Below, one piece after another: positions 10,061 to 20,804 of a DNA stretch of 64,000 nt. Under the pieces are notes generated by a model that was not told the origin of the DNA, ran no database searches, and worked only from the letters and a program-made list of their open reading frames with translations. The stretch is from Luidia sarsii (taxonomy: Eukaryota > Echinodermata > Asteroidea > Paxillosida > Luidiidae), in the NCBI GenBank assembly GCA_949987565.1, contig OX465101.1, positions 28,794,775 to 28,858,774 on the forward strand, given 5' to 3'. The first letter of the stretch is position 1. Each line of letters opens with the position of its first letter. Both the position numbers and the translations under genes were made by a program.

Positions 10061-10068
10061 AAGGTGGA

Positions 10069-10375
10069 TTGTGGGGTACCGGAACAATGGGTGGGTACTC
10101 AGAACAACGGGACCGCTCCTTGTGGGGTACATTTTTGGTACCCCATAAGGTTTTCACGAAACTGGTTATTTGGAATTATCTCACAAAGGAGGAATTTCCG
10201 AGGTATGTTTATCCGTCGCAAATAGAACTAGGCCTATTTGATATAAGGGACGTTTGCTAGAAATTTCAGCCTAGGAAAGTGATTCTGGTTCGAAAGGGAG
10301 CGCTTTGAATTAGGCTTTTCTGGGAGTGTTTTTTTAGTACACGAGAACAAAGGGAATACCCCACAAGTATACGCG
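10069..10375 (+). repeat. Dispersed repeat (GGTACCCCATAAGG type), copy 1
   Basis: This is highly similar to 56424-56735 in the same orientation, sharing GGGACCGCTCCTTGTGGGGT, GGTACCCCATAAGGTTTTCA, GAGGAATTTCCGAGGTATGT and AATTTCAGCCTAGGAAAGTG. GTGGGGTAC and GTACCCCA form an inverted pair near its left end. No coding capacity was recognised. Confidence 0.75.
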
Positions 10376-10520
10376 TGTAAGGTTGTGTGTGTAGGCCAAG
10401 GTCTCCACAAGGATTTTAAGAAACTGGTATTTGGAATTAACTCAACGAGGGAACATTGTGATGAGTAAGAATCCGTCTCAAATTGCAGTGTTATTATAAG
10501 GGACACACGGTCCAAATGTC
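10376..10520 (-). repeat. Related repeat fragment
   Basis: AAGGATTTTAAGAAACTGGT and GATGAGTAAGAATCCGTCTC are approximately the complement of sequence at 4430-4560. Part of it (GAAACTGGT..TTTGGAATTAACTCA) also resembles the neighbouring element at 10161, so this may be an extra, older copy. Confidence 0.45.
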
Positions 10521-11200
10521 TACCCAGTACCAGGAAAGTGAATGTAATTAAATGAGGTCTTGCCCTTGCTCGACGTGATAAACATGAAATATTTAGAATG
10601 CCGTCCGAACGCAGCCGGGATACTCAGACAGCACTTCGAATACCCAGGAGCGTGCAAGGACTGTTCATTCCATCGGCTCGTTCCCCCCTTTATCTAGAGC
10701 CTGTGTGTTTAACTGGCCGTGTCTCCTGTCACGTCTGTAGACCTACCAGCATATAACTAAACGGGAACAATTGAAGCTACAACTCAACTGAAACGATCCA
10801 GATTGTATTGATTGAGAACCGTCTGTTCGCGGGGGAATCTGCGGCATGTCGTCGGCGGGAGATATTATGCTTGCGATTCCGACGAAGAAGCAAACAATGA
10901 TATACCAGGTCCCCATCATTTGCTTCTGAGTGTCTGTCATCGCTGTTGGCCTATCATCGTTTAAACCAAGGCAGCCGATCTGTGCGGTGCGGGAGGGACT
11001 GACACTTGTCGACGGTGGCACTCTGTCATCGTATACCTGGCACGTCCCAGTATTCCCGTACTTTCGACCGTGCCAAGTGCTTTGTGTCCACTGCGCTTCC
11101 ATTGTATCGTTTTCTAAGCCAGGCGTTTGAATGGGAGTTCTCCACCTGTCTTTGGTTGAGAGGCTAGTCCTGTACTTCGTTGGCGTTCATGATATCACTC
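10521..11200. other. Unassigned low-copy DNA
   Basis: I see no gene, RNA or clear repeat. The minus frame 10743-11102 (119 aa) has some hydrophobic residues in the middle but no recognisable domain, and the opposite strand is open too. Confidence 0.35.
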
Positions 11201-11224
11201 TTAAGCTGTGTGTATATTGCATTG

Positions 11225-11362
11225 TAATTCTGAACGAGTTGGGGGTCTAACAAGTGAGAGGGACCGACGTTTCTCAAAGGCAGAATTATATACTTTTATT
11301 TTCAGATTTGCATTTTGGTCATTTCTAGTCGGTAAAGCAGTTTGCCACATTTTTGTGTGTAC
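11225..11362 (+). repeat. Family G fragment
   Basis: GGGACCGACGTTTCTCAAAG, then TTCAGATTTGCATTTTGGTC and AGTCGGTAAAGCAGTTTGCC, resemble the core and right end of the 8345-8630 element. It is decayed and lacks the left end. Confidence 0.5.
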
Positions 11363-11434
11363 ACCACTTTTTGTCCAAGTTCTAAAAAGAAGCATTTCTG
11401 ACTTCTATCGGTATTCTTGCTTCTATTTCTTAAA

Positions 11435-11525
11435 CATAATGATTGATTGATTGACAAATTGGCAAATAAAACTTTGACTCGACCGGGACTTGAACCCGAG
11501 ACCTCTGGATTAACGTACCAATGAT
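11435..11525 (-). repeat. tRNA-derived SINE fragment with simple tail
   Basis: On the minus strand, GGTCTCGGGTTCAAGTCCCG then GTCGAGTCAAAGTTT reads as a B box (GGTTCAAGTCC) followed by a 3' region. Downstream it ends in repeated AATC/ATTG words. The 3' region AGTCAAAGTTTT is shared with 17735-17825, and CGGTCAAAGTCT occurs at 27315-27415. No complete tRNA fold or A box is visible, so this is a SINE remnant and not a tRNA gene. Confidence 0.55.
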
Positions 11526-11559
11526 TGATTTATTGTGTGTGCATTAATATCTGTCTGCT

Positions 11560-12395
11560 GTGGGTTTTGTATATATTTCAAAAGATAGTCTTTTCAGTTA
11601 GTAATATTTGTTTTATTGTCAGTATCATAGTCTCTTTCTCTTTCTCGCTTGACATCGAGATTTGGTGATCAGTTTGCCACATTCTTGTATTATTACTGCA
11701 GGCCAGGGGAGAGCATGCAGGCCTGTCCATGGCTTGGCTTGCGTCCAAACCTAGAGCAAGACTCAGGTAAGTACGCTACGATGTGGTGTTCCAAGTCGAA
11801 GATTTGGGGTTCTGTGTCACGAAGCGGACCGATCAAGTGGAGAAGAAACAAAAATGCTTGTTTGTGAGAACAGAATCGTTAAATCGTTTCCGTGCGGAAA
11901 GAGCAACATCGGATTGCAGTTGCAATCTCTCTAGTGGCAGGTGGGTTTTTTCAGATTTATAGTGTTACAGGTACGGGTGGGTTTCCGCGCGCTGCTGCTC
12001 CTCCACCGAAAAACAGGACATTCGACCCACCTGCGCAGCCCCGAAGCCACCGCGAGCGCGTCCCCTCGGAGCGCCTGTCTGCTCAGGTGGGGGGAGGGGG
12101 AGGGGGAGGAATGGAAGGCTAGCTGCATGGGGTACGGGGATTGGGATTGACACTCCCGATGTCGGTGGGGGAGGGGGAGGGGGAGGAGCGAGGGACGGGG
12201 GTACCGCGTCAACAACAGAAGGCGGGGCCCAGAGTAGATTGAGATGTCAGACCGTGCATGGGCCGCGAAGACAGTAGGGGACGGGCAGAGCGGATAGGTC
12301 TCCGAGCGAGTCCGGGGCCGGCCATGACGCGGTTGCTTTTATGAAGGCAGTCCGCGATTCACGCAACTCGGAACGCATCGGAGTACGGACGCCAG
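11560..12395. other. Unassigned DNA with a GGGGGA-rich patch
   Basis: I found no gene. 12085-12195 is rich in GGGGGAGG words on the + strand. Around 11640-11700 GATCAGTTTGCCACATTCTT resembles the end of the family G fragment 300 bp upstream. Confidence 0.4.
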
Positions 12396-12401
12396 ATGCC
12401 G

Positions 12402-12775
12402 GTGTTCCTGCCAAAAAGTGTCCCTGCCAAATACTGTCCGCTCATTAGCATACTGATCGCTGATTGGTTAGCGTTAGGACTAGGATTAGGGTCGTTAGGG
12501 TTAGGGTTTGGATTAGAATTAGGATTGGGATTAGGGTTAGGGTTAGGATTAGGGTTGTTTGGGTTAGGGTTAGCGTTACGGTTACAGTTAGGGTCCAACG
12601 GTACCAAAGTGCCCAACGTTGCGTGTGTTAGGCCAGCAACCATACACAATGCGTGTGTATAGTGCGCAACCATACCCCAACCACGGTGGTTGAATGTCAT
12701 ACGTATTGGACCAATCAGCGATCAGTATGCTAATGAGTGGACACTATTTGGCAGGGGACACTATTTGGCATGACA
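12402..12775. mobile_element. Inverted-repeat element with a telomere-like interior
   Basis: The left terminal repeat 12402-12467 (GTGTCCCTGCCAAATACTGT, ATTAGCATACTGATCGCTGA, TTGG) is matched by its reverse complement at 12711-12775. Each terminus begins with two tandem words of the type GTGTCCCTGCCAAATA. Between the arms lies degenerate TTAGGG DNA. It looks like a non-autonomous DNA transposon that carries or has expanded a telomere-like array. No coding capacity is present. Confidence 0.75.
12466..12597 (+). repeat. Degenerate interstitial telomere-like (TTAGGG)n
   Basis: Words GTTAGG, GATTAGG, GTTAGGG and TTTGGATTAGAATTAGG repeat for about 130 bp in one orientation. The animal telomere unit TTAGGG is present many times among variants. 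Both strands are open here (a Leu-Gly frame on plus and an Asn-Pro frame on minus) purely because of the repeat. Confidence 0.85.
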
Positions 12776-12990
12776 CCGGGCGCGGGAGAGGAGGGCGGAA
12801 GTTCGTGTAAGCGGTGTGCATCCCCCAAGCGGGGATCATTTTGCATTGTATTGTATGTCGCTACTTCCATCAGCAGTCTTCTCCTGTCGTGTCCGTCATG
12901 CATGAACTAGGTCATAATGTTTGGCCATACAGGCTCAGGCTCTTGCACAGCGAGGAGCCTTCTCATTGTAGCAGTTGCATAGTATTCCAG

Positions 12991-13018
12991 GCTGCACTTA
13001 TTTTTCAATAAGTGCAGC
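12991..13018. other. Perfect 12-bp hairpin
   Basis: GCTGCACTTATT, a TTTC loop, and AATAAGTGCAGC form a perfect 12-bp stem. It stands 30 bp left of a family S element. It is not followed by a T-run and has no adjoining gene, so a terminator role is not supported. It could be the relic of a small inverted repeat. Confidence 0.7.
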
Positions 13019-13047
13019 ATTTCAGTACCGTAGGTCTTGCTTGATCT

Positions 13048-13291
13048 GGGGCCAATTTCATAGAGCCGCTTAAGCGCCAAAATGTGCTTAAGCGCAAAAA
13101 CTCATGAGCCACAGGATCCCCTTGCCAACCCAAACTTCGCTTTTGTTTCATGCTAAGCAAAGAAGAGTGGACTACAAGTCTAAAGCAATTGGCATCACAT
13201 CGCAGTGCAGTTTGTATTCCTGCTTACACGAGGAAGACCTTTTCCTGCTGAGCACATTTTCACGCTTAAGCGGCTCTATGAAATTGGACCC
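13048..13291 (+). mobile_element. Family S MITE, full-length reference copy
   Basis: The left end GGGCCAATTTCATAGAGCCG then CTTAAGCG pairs with the right end CGCTTAAGCGGCTCTATGAA then ATTGGACCC. The 244-bp interior has no coding capacity. A second TTAA lies 27 bp inside the left end. The terminal TTAA words are the sites used by family T insertions in other copies at 44.8-45.9 kb and 48.0 kb. Confidence 0.8.
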
Positions 13292-13299
13292 TTCTCTGA

Positions 13300-14420
13300 G
13301 GTCCCGCGTCCACAGGCTGTATCTGCTGCATCTGAGCATAGCCCCATTGACTCAATGTGTTTTGCTGCAGCCCATATACCCGGCCGTGCGGGGTCTTTTG
13401 AGGGACTTTCATTCTGATTCGTGGCCAGGTGCTATAGTTGTTCATTGGTCAGGATTGGCAGCTTTGCTAGGTGCCGTTTGCCAGTTCGTTGTTCCTCCCA
13501 CAGTCCTATAGAGTCTCGCTGTCTGAGGCGGTTGTGACAGTGGCATGGGCTGCAGGCGAGGAAGCCCTGCCTGGATTCCAGGCGGCCTGGGGCTGGTTTG
13601 GCTGTCATGGCAGAGATGGGGGAGCGTCATCAGGGGAGGGGAGGGGAGGGGGAGGGGAGGGTAGGGTAGGGGAGTGGAGGACATCAGGAGCTGTTGGCAT
13701 GTTGGTACCATGCCCCACTCACCCACTGTGTACCGTGGACGGCAGAACTATAGCCACACGCAGTACCTTCGAAAGCACACGCACAAAATGAATGCGGCGC
13801 ATGTATGACCCAAATACCTGCGATGATGGGTGATTTACAGATCGGCCAATGTCTTCAGGTATGTATCAGCCCAGGCGATGGAGGTCAGGGTTCGAGGCAT
13901 TCCCGGAGGAAGCGCGCAGCGTTCTCACGAGAGAAACAAAAATACATGTCAAAATCCATGATAACATGTGTACAATGTTGCATCCATTCCATGTCTTCGC
14001 GTTGTTTCCGTGAACTTGGCATGAAACAAACAACTTCGGGTCAGTCATGTTTCTTCTTTGCGTCATAATGATTGTACTCCACCACAAGCCATTCGGTGTA
14101 CGGGGGGGGGGTCGATCTACTTCTGTCAAATGGATTATAGCTGTGCATGATTTTCACTTCGATTGGGAGTCGTTTCGGCTGATCAGTGTATTCCCTGGCG
14201 GGGCTTCGAAGGCCTGCCATGGGCAGATCCATAAGTCAACGTGCTTTCTCGGCTGCCAATCATGCATGCGTTTTTTCTCGTCTGACGAGCTTGGCTGTGT
14301 CCATTGCGAAAGAGTTGAGGTGAGGGAGGCACTCTTCAGAAACAGAAATCTGTAATTGTCTCCAGTGAAACAAAAGTTTAACTTCAGTACTCTGCGCGCT
14401 GTCAAGGTATAGGGTCACGA
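13300..14420. other. Unassigned low-copy DNA
   Basis: I see no gene. 13628-13680 is GGGGA-rich, and a poly-G run lies near 14101. No protein domain was recognised in the frames 13104-13511 or 14047-14355. Confidence 0.4.
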
Positions 14421-14424
14421 CATT

Positions 14425-14575
14425 TGCTTAGGTCAAAGAATCGCTTACATACTTTGTCAAACTCAACGTGTACATGTTGAAATATCCCCCGTCAACCATG
14501 CCATGAGACAAACCTTGGAAACGAAATTAAATGTTTTTTCTAGACATAGAGGGCGGTATTATGTGTTGATCCATT
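14425..14575 (+). repeat. Dispersed repeat (CTTTGTCAAACTCAACGT type), copy 1
   Basis: GGTCAAAGAATCGCTTACAT, CTTTGTCAAACTCAACGTGT and GACATAGAGGGCGG are matched in the same order at 38981-39135. Both copies share an AAATTAAATG stretch before the GACATAGAG word. This is a diverged, unclassified element. Confidence 0.6.
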
Positions 14576-14624
14576 TCGTGTCAAAGGGCCACTGATCACC
14601 TGAATGACGCTTAAGTCGAGTTTC

Positions 14625-15066
14625 TTGTGATCCCCGAGCTGAACTAGTCGTGTGATCCCCGAGCTGAAATAGTCATGTGATTCCCGAGCTGAACTAGTCG
14701 ACGTGTGATTCACCAGCTGAACTAGTCGTGTGATCCCCCAGCTGAACTAGTCGTGTGATCCCCCAGCTGAACTAGTCGTGTGATCCCCGAGATGAACTAG
14801 TCGTGTGATCCCCCAGCTGAACTAGTTGTGTGATCCTCGAGCTTAACCTGTCGTGTGATCTCCGAGCTGAACTAGTCGTGTGATTCCCCAAGCTGAACTA
14901 GTCGTGTGATTCCCCAGCTGAACTAGTTGTGTGATCCCCCAGCTGAACTAGTCGTGTGATCCCCGAGCTGAACTAGTCGTGTGATTCCCCGAGCTGAACT
15001 AGTCGTGTGATCCCCGAGCTGAGCTACTCGTGTGATCCCGAGCTGAACTAGTCGTGTGACCTCCGA
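14625..15066 (+). repeat. 25-bp satellite, about 17-18 copies
   Basis: The unit is GTGTGATCCCCGAGCTGAAC plus TAGTC, so each repeat contains GAGCTG and the palindrome ACTAGT. Copies vary mainly at CCCGAG, CCCCAG or TTCCCGAG, and a few have one-base indels. It ends 160 bp before a tRNA-like SINE. There is no coding or tRNA feature inside the array. Confidence 0.9.
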
Positions 15067-15221
15067 ACGTCTGTTGCCAGGTTGAAAACAAAGTGTAGTT
15101 TTCGTCTGAAGTGAATATGGGGGCCTGATCCCTGGAGATATGTGGCAGTTATTGGTTGCATGCTTCTGACTGGCGCCTCCATCCCGGCAAAGACTCGGCC
15201 TATAGTTGACTATTTTGGGAA

Positions 15222-15295
15222 GGGCTGGATAGCTCATGTGGTAAGAGCGCTGGTAGTACGCTAAACCAGAAGTCCGGATCCGCTCAAATGGTCTT
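15222..15295 (+). repeat. tRNA-derived SINE head
   Basis: GGCTGGATAGCTCATGTGGT then AAGAGCGCTGG has an A-box-like TAGCTCATGTGG and a D-arm and anticodon-arm layout. The B-box position reads GTCCGGATCCGCTC, which is off the consensus GGTTCGANTCC. It is more likely a SINE or tRNA pseudogene than a working tRNA. Confidence 0.5.
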
Positions 15296-15299
15296 TGCT

Positions 15300-16120
15300 T
15301 AAATTTTGTTTACAAAACTTTCAGTGGCTGGGTAAAAAATGTGACAAAGTGCTGGTTTTTTTTCTCGTACCCAGAATTTCAAAGAGAATTCCCCTCAACT
15401 ATATAAGCAGCTTTAAACCAAATATTGGTATATGACTATAAGACTGTATCCGTCCAGTAGTAAGTTTTGTTCGGTTGAAATTTGAGCCAGCTGATGAAGG
15501 CAAGAGTTGACCAGTAGTTCATAGCGCCGCATTCTGCGTGCGTCCGTCCGCACATTTCTTGTAAAATAAGAACAAACCACGAACATTCGTCGTGCCAGGA
15601 CTTGCCGTTTGATTTTTAAGGGTCAGAAAGCACAGCTGGTTATCTTGAATCAGACTCGGTTTTAATAATTACGGTTTTCCTTCGGCGTCTGTGCGCCACA
15701 TGTCCATGCTGTCATGTGATTATTAGGCAGCTGCCACACCCGTTTTTTCCGACCCCCATGCTGGCTTCATTGGTGACGCCAATAACCAGTGTATTGGTTT
15801 AATTACAACTGACGTTCATGGCGGATTTCTCGCATGTTAAGGCATGCATCACCGTCATGATCGCCATGCAGCACTCGTGGTTGAAATCTCATATAAAGTG
15901 CACCGGCGCGTCCTTCTCGCGCAGCGTTCTAGTACCGTGCGTTCTGCGCCCGCATCGTTTCGTGTCCCGACTCGAAAAACTGAAACTGACATCACCCTCC
16001 CTGGCCGCATTTCCTGGTCATCCATTCGTGTATCCCTTTGGGATCAATTTCATTGTCTGCCGATTACACGGTGATTGAGTTGAGGAGAACTTGGGGAGCA
16101 GATTGCTGGTGTTGGACACT
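15300..16120. other. Unassigned low-copy DNA
   Basis: I see no gene that I can support. The + frames 15818-16078 and 15844-16074 overlap out of phase and show no known domain. Confidence 0.35.
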
Positions 16121-16128
16121 CTCTCCGT

Positions 16129-16136
16129 CTATCTCT

Positions 16137-16189
<53 letters not shown>

Positions 16190-16566
16190 CTCTCGACTCT
16201 CTCTCTCTCTCCCTCTTCTCTTTATCACCCTTTCTGTCTCCCTTGCTCTCTCTCCTCCCCCTCTCCTCTCTCCGTCTCTCCCAACGTTTCTCTTTCCCTC
16301 TCTAGCCCATTCGCTCTCAACCTCTCTTTTCCTTTCTCTCCCCGCCCCTCTCCCTCACTTCCTCTCTTTCTCCCGTTCACTCTCTCTCAACCTCTCTCCC
16401 TCTCTAACCCCTCTCTGTTTTCCCCCTCTATATCTCTCTCTCTCCGCCTTTCGTTATATGCCTTTCCCTCTCTCCCTCTCTCCCTTTATCACTCTCTCTC
16501 TCTCCACCCCTCTCTCACCATCTCTATACCTAGTGCCTCCCTCCCTCCCTCCCTCTCTCCCTCGAT
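16129..16566. repeat. CT-rich microsatellite and polypyrimidine tract
   Basis: A pure (CT)n run near 16149-16185 passes into degenerate CTCTCC/TCCCTC DNA. Two + frames of 177 and 201 aa cross it and are low-complexity Ser/Leu/Pro. Confidence 0.9.
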
Positions 16567-16639
16567 ATTAGACTCAATGAATCTAAACCACCCAACCACG
16601 TGTGTCTCACGCGTCCTATATAATTATTCGCAACACTCA

Positions 16640-17152
16640 AAGCCCCTACAGACCATTTTGCACAACTCCAAATTTCGACCTCAAGAATTTTGTTAAAGTA
16701 ACTTACTCAAGTGGAAGTAAATACCAGTAGCAGACACGCTGTGAAGTTTTAGAGCTTAAAAGGCTTCCATTTTCATGAAAAGTGGAATTTGGATGAATTT
16801 CCAAGGGTCGTTTTAAAACGACAGCACTTTTGAAGAAAAAAACCCATGGTTACCTGCCTTAAAGCCCATAAAGCCCATCTGAAATGGTCCATTCGCAATT
16901 ACCGACGACTGTTTCGAGATTTATTCGCAATTTTCCGGGTTAAACCTATTGAAAATTCTGCTAGGTGCATTTTACGATCCTCGAAGCTGACAAAGTTTGA
17001 CAAAAAAAATGAGCCAGTTTTTCACGATTTTCTCGCGACATGGTTGACAGATTGAGTTGATACTTTCACAGGTGTGTTATTTCATGCATATGCTGGATTA
17101 GACAAAGTATGGAAGTGTTTCTAAAACCTTTACCAATGGTGTGTAGGGGCTT
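16640..17152 (+). mobile_element. Family T' MITE, second copy
   Basis: The left end AAGCCCCTACAGACCATTTT and right end ACCAATGGTGTGTAGGGGCT pair as inverted repeats. The right 110 bp (GATTGAGTTGATACTTTCAC, TTTCATGCATATGCTGGATT) closely follow the copy at 4813-5179. This copy is about 150 bp longer, with extra interior sequence. Confidence 0.7.
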
Positions 17153-17159
17153 AGGGGCT

Positions 17160-17730
17160 TAGAGGGTAGAAGGGCTCGGGGAAAAGAGAGAAGGTGGTTG
17201 TGAATGTGTGGCAAGGGGTGGGGATCATAGATCAGAGTTGCTTTCATGTTCCATGGTACGCTGGATCCAGTTGCCCCCGCATACCGTCACGTTAATTTGA
17301 TGTCGTTGACTCATTTTGTCCCCCTTCCAGTCTGTGCACTTGCCCGCCACCTCGTGGTCTTAATTACCTTTCCGGTCTTGCGGAACATCTCGTGGGCCGG
17401 GTCCCGCCGGAGAGTCCATCTGGGGGGAACATGTGTGAAATGTGTCCACCCTCTGCTGGCCCTCGATCGTGCACTTTCGTTCGGAGGGGGGGGGGGATTT
17501 CATGCACGGAAGACGGCTCTTCCGCTCCATTCAATTGATTCCTTTTTTTTTCTTGCCATCTACAATTGGATTCGGTGACGGGATCGGAGATGGCTCATGG
17601 GTTTGAATGATCTGAGGCCCATCTCAGAAGTGCAGCGGCCGACGAAAGCGAGCGAAGCATGCAGAGGATGGACTATACCTGACCTGTCGTTTTCAAAGTC
17701 TTGAGAAAAGGGAACTGAGGCTCTAGCCCA
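17160..17730. other. Unassigned low-copy DNA
   Basis: I see no gene or repeat that I can support. There is a G-run near 17486-17495 and a T-run near 17542. Confidence 0.35.
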
Positions 17731-17734
17731 ATTT

Positions 17735-17990
17735 CCGGTCAACTGAGCGATCATAAAATGAGCGCTGGTACACAACGCCAGAGGTCTCGGGTTCAAGTTC
17801 CGGTCCAGTCAAAGTTTTTTCTTTTGCCGAGAGAAATAAAAACGTCGATTATTCACGGTTTGGGTCATCTCATCTGATCTCATTTGATCTGATCTCATCT
17901 GATCTCATCTGATCTCATCTGATCTCATCTGATCTGATCTGATCTGATCTCATTTGATCTGATCTCATCTGATCTCATCTCATGTATAGG
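17735..17990 (+). repeat. tRNA-derived SINE followed by a 10-bp GATCTCATCT array
   Basis: CAACTGAGCGATCATAAAAT and GGTCTCGGGTTCAAGTTCCG then GTCCAGTCAAAG give a tRNA-like head with a clear B box (GGTTCAAGTTCC). After about 45 bp the sequence becomes repeats of CATCTGATCT and CATTTGATCT from 17865 to 17982. The same 3' region (AGTCAAAGTTTT) is present at 11435-11525, also next to simple repeats. This suggests a SINE family with simple-sequence tails. Confidence 0.6.
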
Positions 17991-17991
17991 G

Positions 17992-20000
17992 TATGAAATG
18001 AGAAAAGAAGATAAGGAAAAGTGACCCACCCCTAACGGATATACCAAAAAAAAACCTCAATCACTGCCTAGTGGTTCTCCTCGGTACTGCCACCAAAATG
18101 TAAGACTGCCACTGATGTTTATCACACCTGCAGTAAACCACGGATACGAGTTTAAATCAAACTTAGGAGAGGATTAGATTATGTACATATCATAGCACGA
18201 TGTTAAGCACAGGTATACTAAATGTTGTGTTTGCAAAACTGCCAATACCGTGACCATTTTCTGGTGGTTTTCCCTGCATTAAACACAGCGGGTTCGGCGT
18301 GTGCTGTTTCAGTTACCCCAGATCTACTTTTTCCCCCTTCATAATCGTATACTAATGTTTTCCGAAGAGGCTTTAAATTCTGGCTCTTGCCTATGGTAGT
18401 CAGCCATTGGCCTAACCCCCATGTATAGGTCCTATATTTTACAACATACAGATCCCCTCTCGGGTGGTCTCGGGCGTCCCTCCTTTTGAGGCGGGTACCA
18501 CGAATTATCCCGCCCGGCTAATGCTACTCGGAGATGCCAATATATACAGGCCGACAATCGTCCTGGCGAGTGAAGGACCCAGCTCGACCGAATGGGAGGC
18601 ACCGTCCGATGTTCCTCCCGAGAGCGATTCCAAACTGCGAGCCTTAGATCCCCCACTCACCCAGCCCAATGAGGTCTTTAAAAGTGGGACAGATAGTTAT
18701 CGACGACAACGGGTTGATGGATAATGCAATTTTCGTCAGGTCACCCTGCCAAATCCTTCGGCACACTTGCGCGAATTTGAATCAGATTTTGGAGCCGTGA
18801 GATAATGATGCCGTATTGCCTGTGTTTTGCACTGTACCTTGGTCAAGTTAGCAAGACAATGCCCTTTTCTCCGGTACAGTCCGGTTGATGCGCTACCCCC
18901 AAATCGTTCTGTCAGCGATTGGTCATCTGCATTCAACAAAACAATCCCCGAAACCTCCCAGCCTCCGCTCATTGTAATCTGGCAGTCGGAGAAGAATAAA
19001 TTGTAACGCAAATTCAGGATATAATATCGAGAGTCCTTTAAAGAATTATCCTGACAGCGACCACCCGGACATTGTCTAGTTTAACTTGAATCCTCGTAAG
19101 TATAGAATACCGGCACTATCGACAAAGATAAATATCAGTAAAACCTCTTACTCCGGGGGCTTCTCTTAATAAAAGTGGACAAACTGCTCTCCTTTTTATC
19201 ATACAAAAAGGTGACTGAATTGATAGAAGTATAATCGTAGCAACATAAATAACAACACTTTAGTCCAATGATTTTTTTTTATTTTATTTTTTTACTGATG
19301 GTGAAGTTGCATGACTGCCTGATATGGCCTACGGGGATGTCTGATTTTTTTTTAAAGGGGTCAGTTTTGTTGTCACAATGCACCCACCCTCCACCATCCT
19401 GAAATCTGCAGGGGTAGGGGGGGGGGCGGGCTCTGTAAATCTATTCGTTCTTTTCTGACGGCACAGATAAAAGCCTTTAGCCACAATGGGAACGCGTTTT
19501 GATGTACAGTATAGCACAGACTAGATGTCGCCTCCTCGCTAGATCTAGACCGCGCTGTCCGTTCCAGTGGCCCCGACCATTGCTTAGCATCGCGCTGGGA
19601 GAGCCAGCACAGCGGTCAATGTCAGTCATGGATTGTCCAATGCCGTCATCACACACCCATCGTCTCGATCAACGCGGGTCCTTCGAATGCACCCCCGGCC
19701 CCCTTCTCCCTCCTCCCTTCCCACATTTTGAGTCAGTCCTTTCTGCGTTTCTTGACAATAGATTTCGCGGAATCCGTACGGCAACCATTGTTAGTTACCG
19801 CACTAAAAAAAAAAATAATAGGCCTAACTCTAACGATTGACACTTCGGTCAATTTGGTCAAGGCGGTTTCCATCGAGAGAAATTAAAAACAGAATCCTCA
19901 GATTGGCTTCAGTAATAGAAAATATGGCATGGATAATGTCTTTTCATTATTTCTGGTCATTATTAGTAATTTCTGGTTTGTTTGACTGCTTAAATAGAAT
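17992..20000. other. Unassigned low-copy DNA
   Basis: I see no gene, RNA or strong repeat. Visible items are A/T-rich stretches (19270-19300, 19805-19820) and a G-run near 19420. The + frame 18464-18724 (86 aa) is unlike any family I recognise. Confidence 0.35.
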
Positions 20001-20003
20001 TCT

Positions 20004-20189
20004 TACGGAGCCCCTAAAAGGACATTCGTTGAAAATAAACTCTAAAGCAAATTAGAAATTCAAAATGATTTCGAGCGCACGAAATAATTATTTGCAGCGC
20101 TCGAAATGATTTCGTGCACACAAAATAACAAATGGATTTATTTTTGTTTTAGAGTTTGTTTTAAATGAATGTCCCTTTGGGGCTCCGTA
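20004..20189. mobile_element. MITE with TACGGAGCCCC ends
   Basis: The left TACGGAGCCCCTAAAAGGAC then ATTCGTTGAAAATAAACTCT is the near complement of the right AGAGTTTGTTTTAAATGAAT then GTCCCTTTGGGGCTCCGTA. The arms are about 45 bp in a 186-bp element. The centre contains two more inverted words (GATTTCGAGCGC and GCGCTCGAAATG). Flanking TA is compatible with a Tc1/mariner-type target, but the TA could also belong to the element. Confidence 0.8.
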
Positions 20190-20285
20190 TATTCGATAGA
20201 GCGAATTGAAAGCAGCTCACAGAGGGCTATAACATCAAAATAAAAAAATATCAGAACGAAATACTGAAGAAAATACAAAAATAGT

Positions 20286-20392
20286 GTTGCCAACTACTCA
20301 CTGACTAAAATGACCTGCAATGCATAATCTCGAAAGTTAGAGGGCCTGACGTTTCGATCTTAGCAGGACCTTTCTCCTAGGATCGAAACGGG
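20286..20392 (-). mobile_element. Family G element, left half
   Basis: GTTGCCAACTACTCACTGAC then TAAAATGACC matches the terminal repeat of the 8345-8630 element. It is followed by GGGCCTGACGTTTCGATCTT then AGCAGGACC and the inverted CTAGGATCGAAACG. The other end is missing. Confidence 0.7.
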
Positions 20393-20394
20393 TT

Positions 20395-20804
20395 TAGACA
20401 TTCGGCGTTTCCACAGGACTTGGATATTGTCATTCTTCCACTCGGCCTCGGTAGTTTGACAAGCTTAAGTCCTGTGCAAATACGGCTTTAGCCTCATCAC
20501 GCTCTTGTTATGATTGAAGCTAGCCTGCTCGTACCGTAAGTCCCACAACAACAACAACAACAGTCAGTTCCTCTGATCTTCCAAACCTTGGCCCCGTTCT
20601 GACGCTGTTCGGGTCGCGTCACGTTCTGAGCATAATTATCATTTTATACGGTACAATGGAGGAAGGAATTGCTCGGTTTGTTTGATCGCTCGGGATCGAT
20701 TCGTCCATCCCATCCGGTCCCTGAAGTCCGTAAAGACCCCGAGCCGACAGCGTGGACCGACTCAACTAGACTGAGTGGGTCGGTGACGCTCGGAGCAACC
20801 CTTG
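20395..20804. other. Unassigned low-copy DNA
   Basis: I see no gene or repeat beyond a short ACA run near 20546. Confidence 0.35.

Noticed and set aside
12396..12662. Leu/Gly-rich membrane peptide
   Set aside because: It is the translation of TTAGGG-like repeats inside a transposable element.
12991..13018. A rho-independent type terminator
   Set aside because: There is a strong stem but no following T-run, no adjacent gene and a eukaryotic context.
14625..15066. A tRNA or snRNA cluster
   Set aside because: The 25-bp unit is too short and has no RNA gene boxes.
15222..15295. A functional tRNA gene
   Set aside because: The A-box region is good but the T arm is off consensus and no acceptor pairing is visible.
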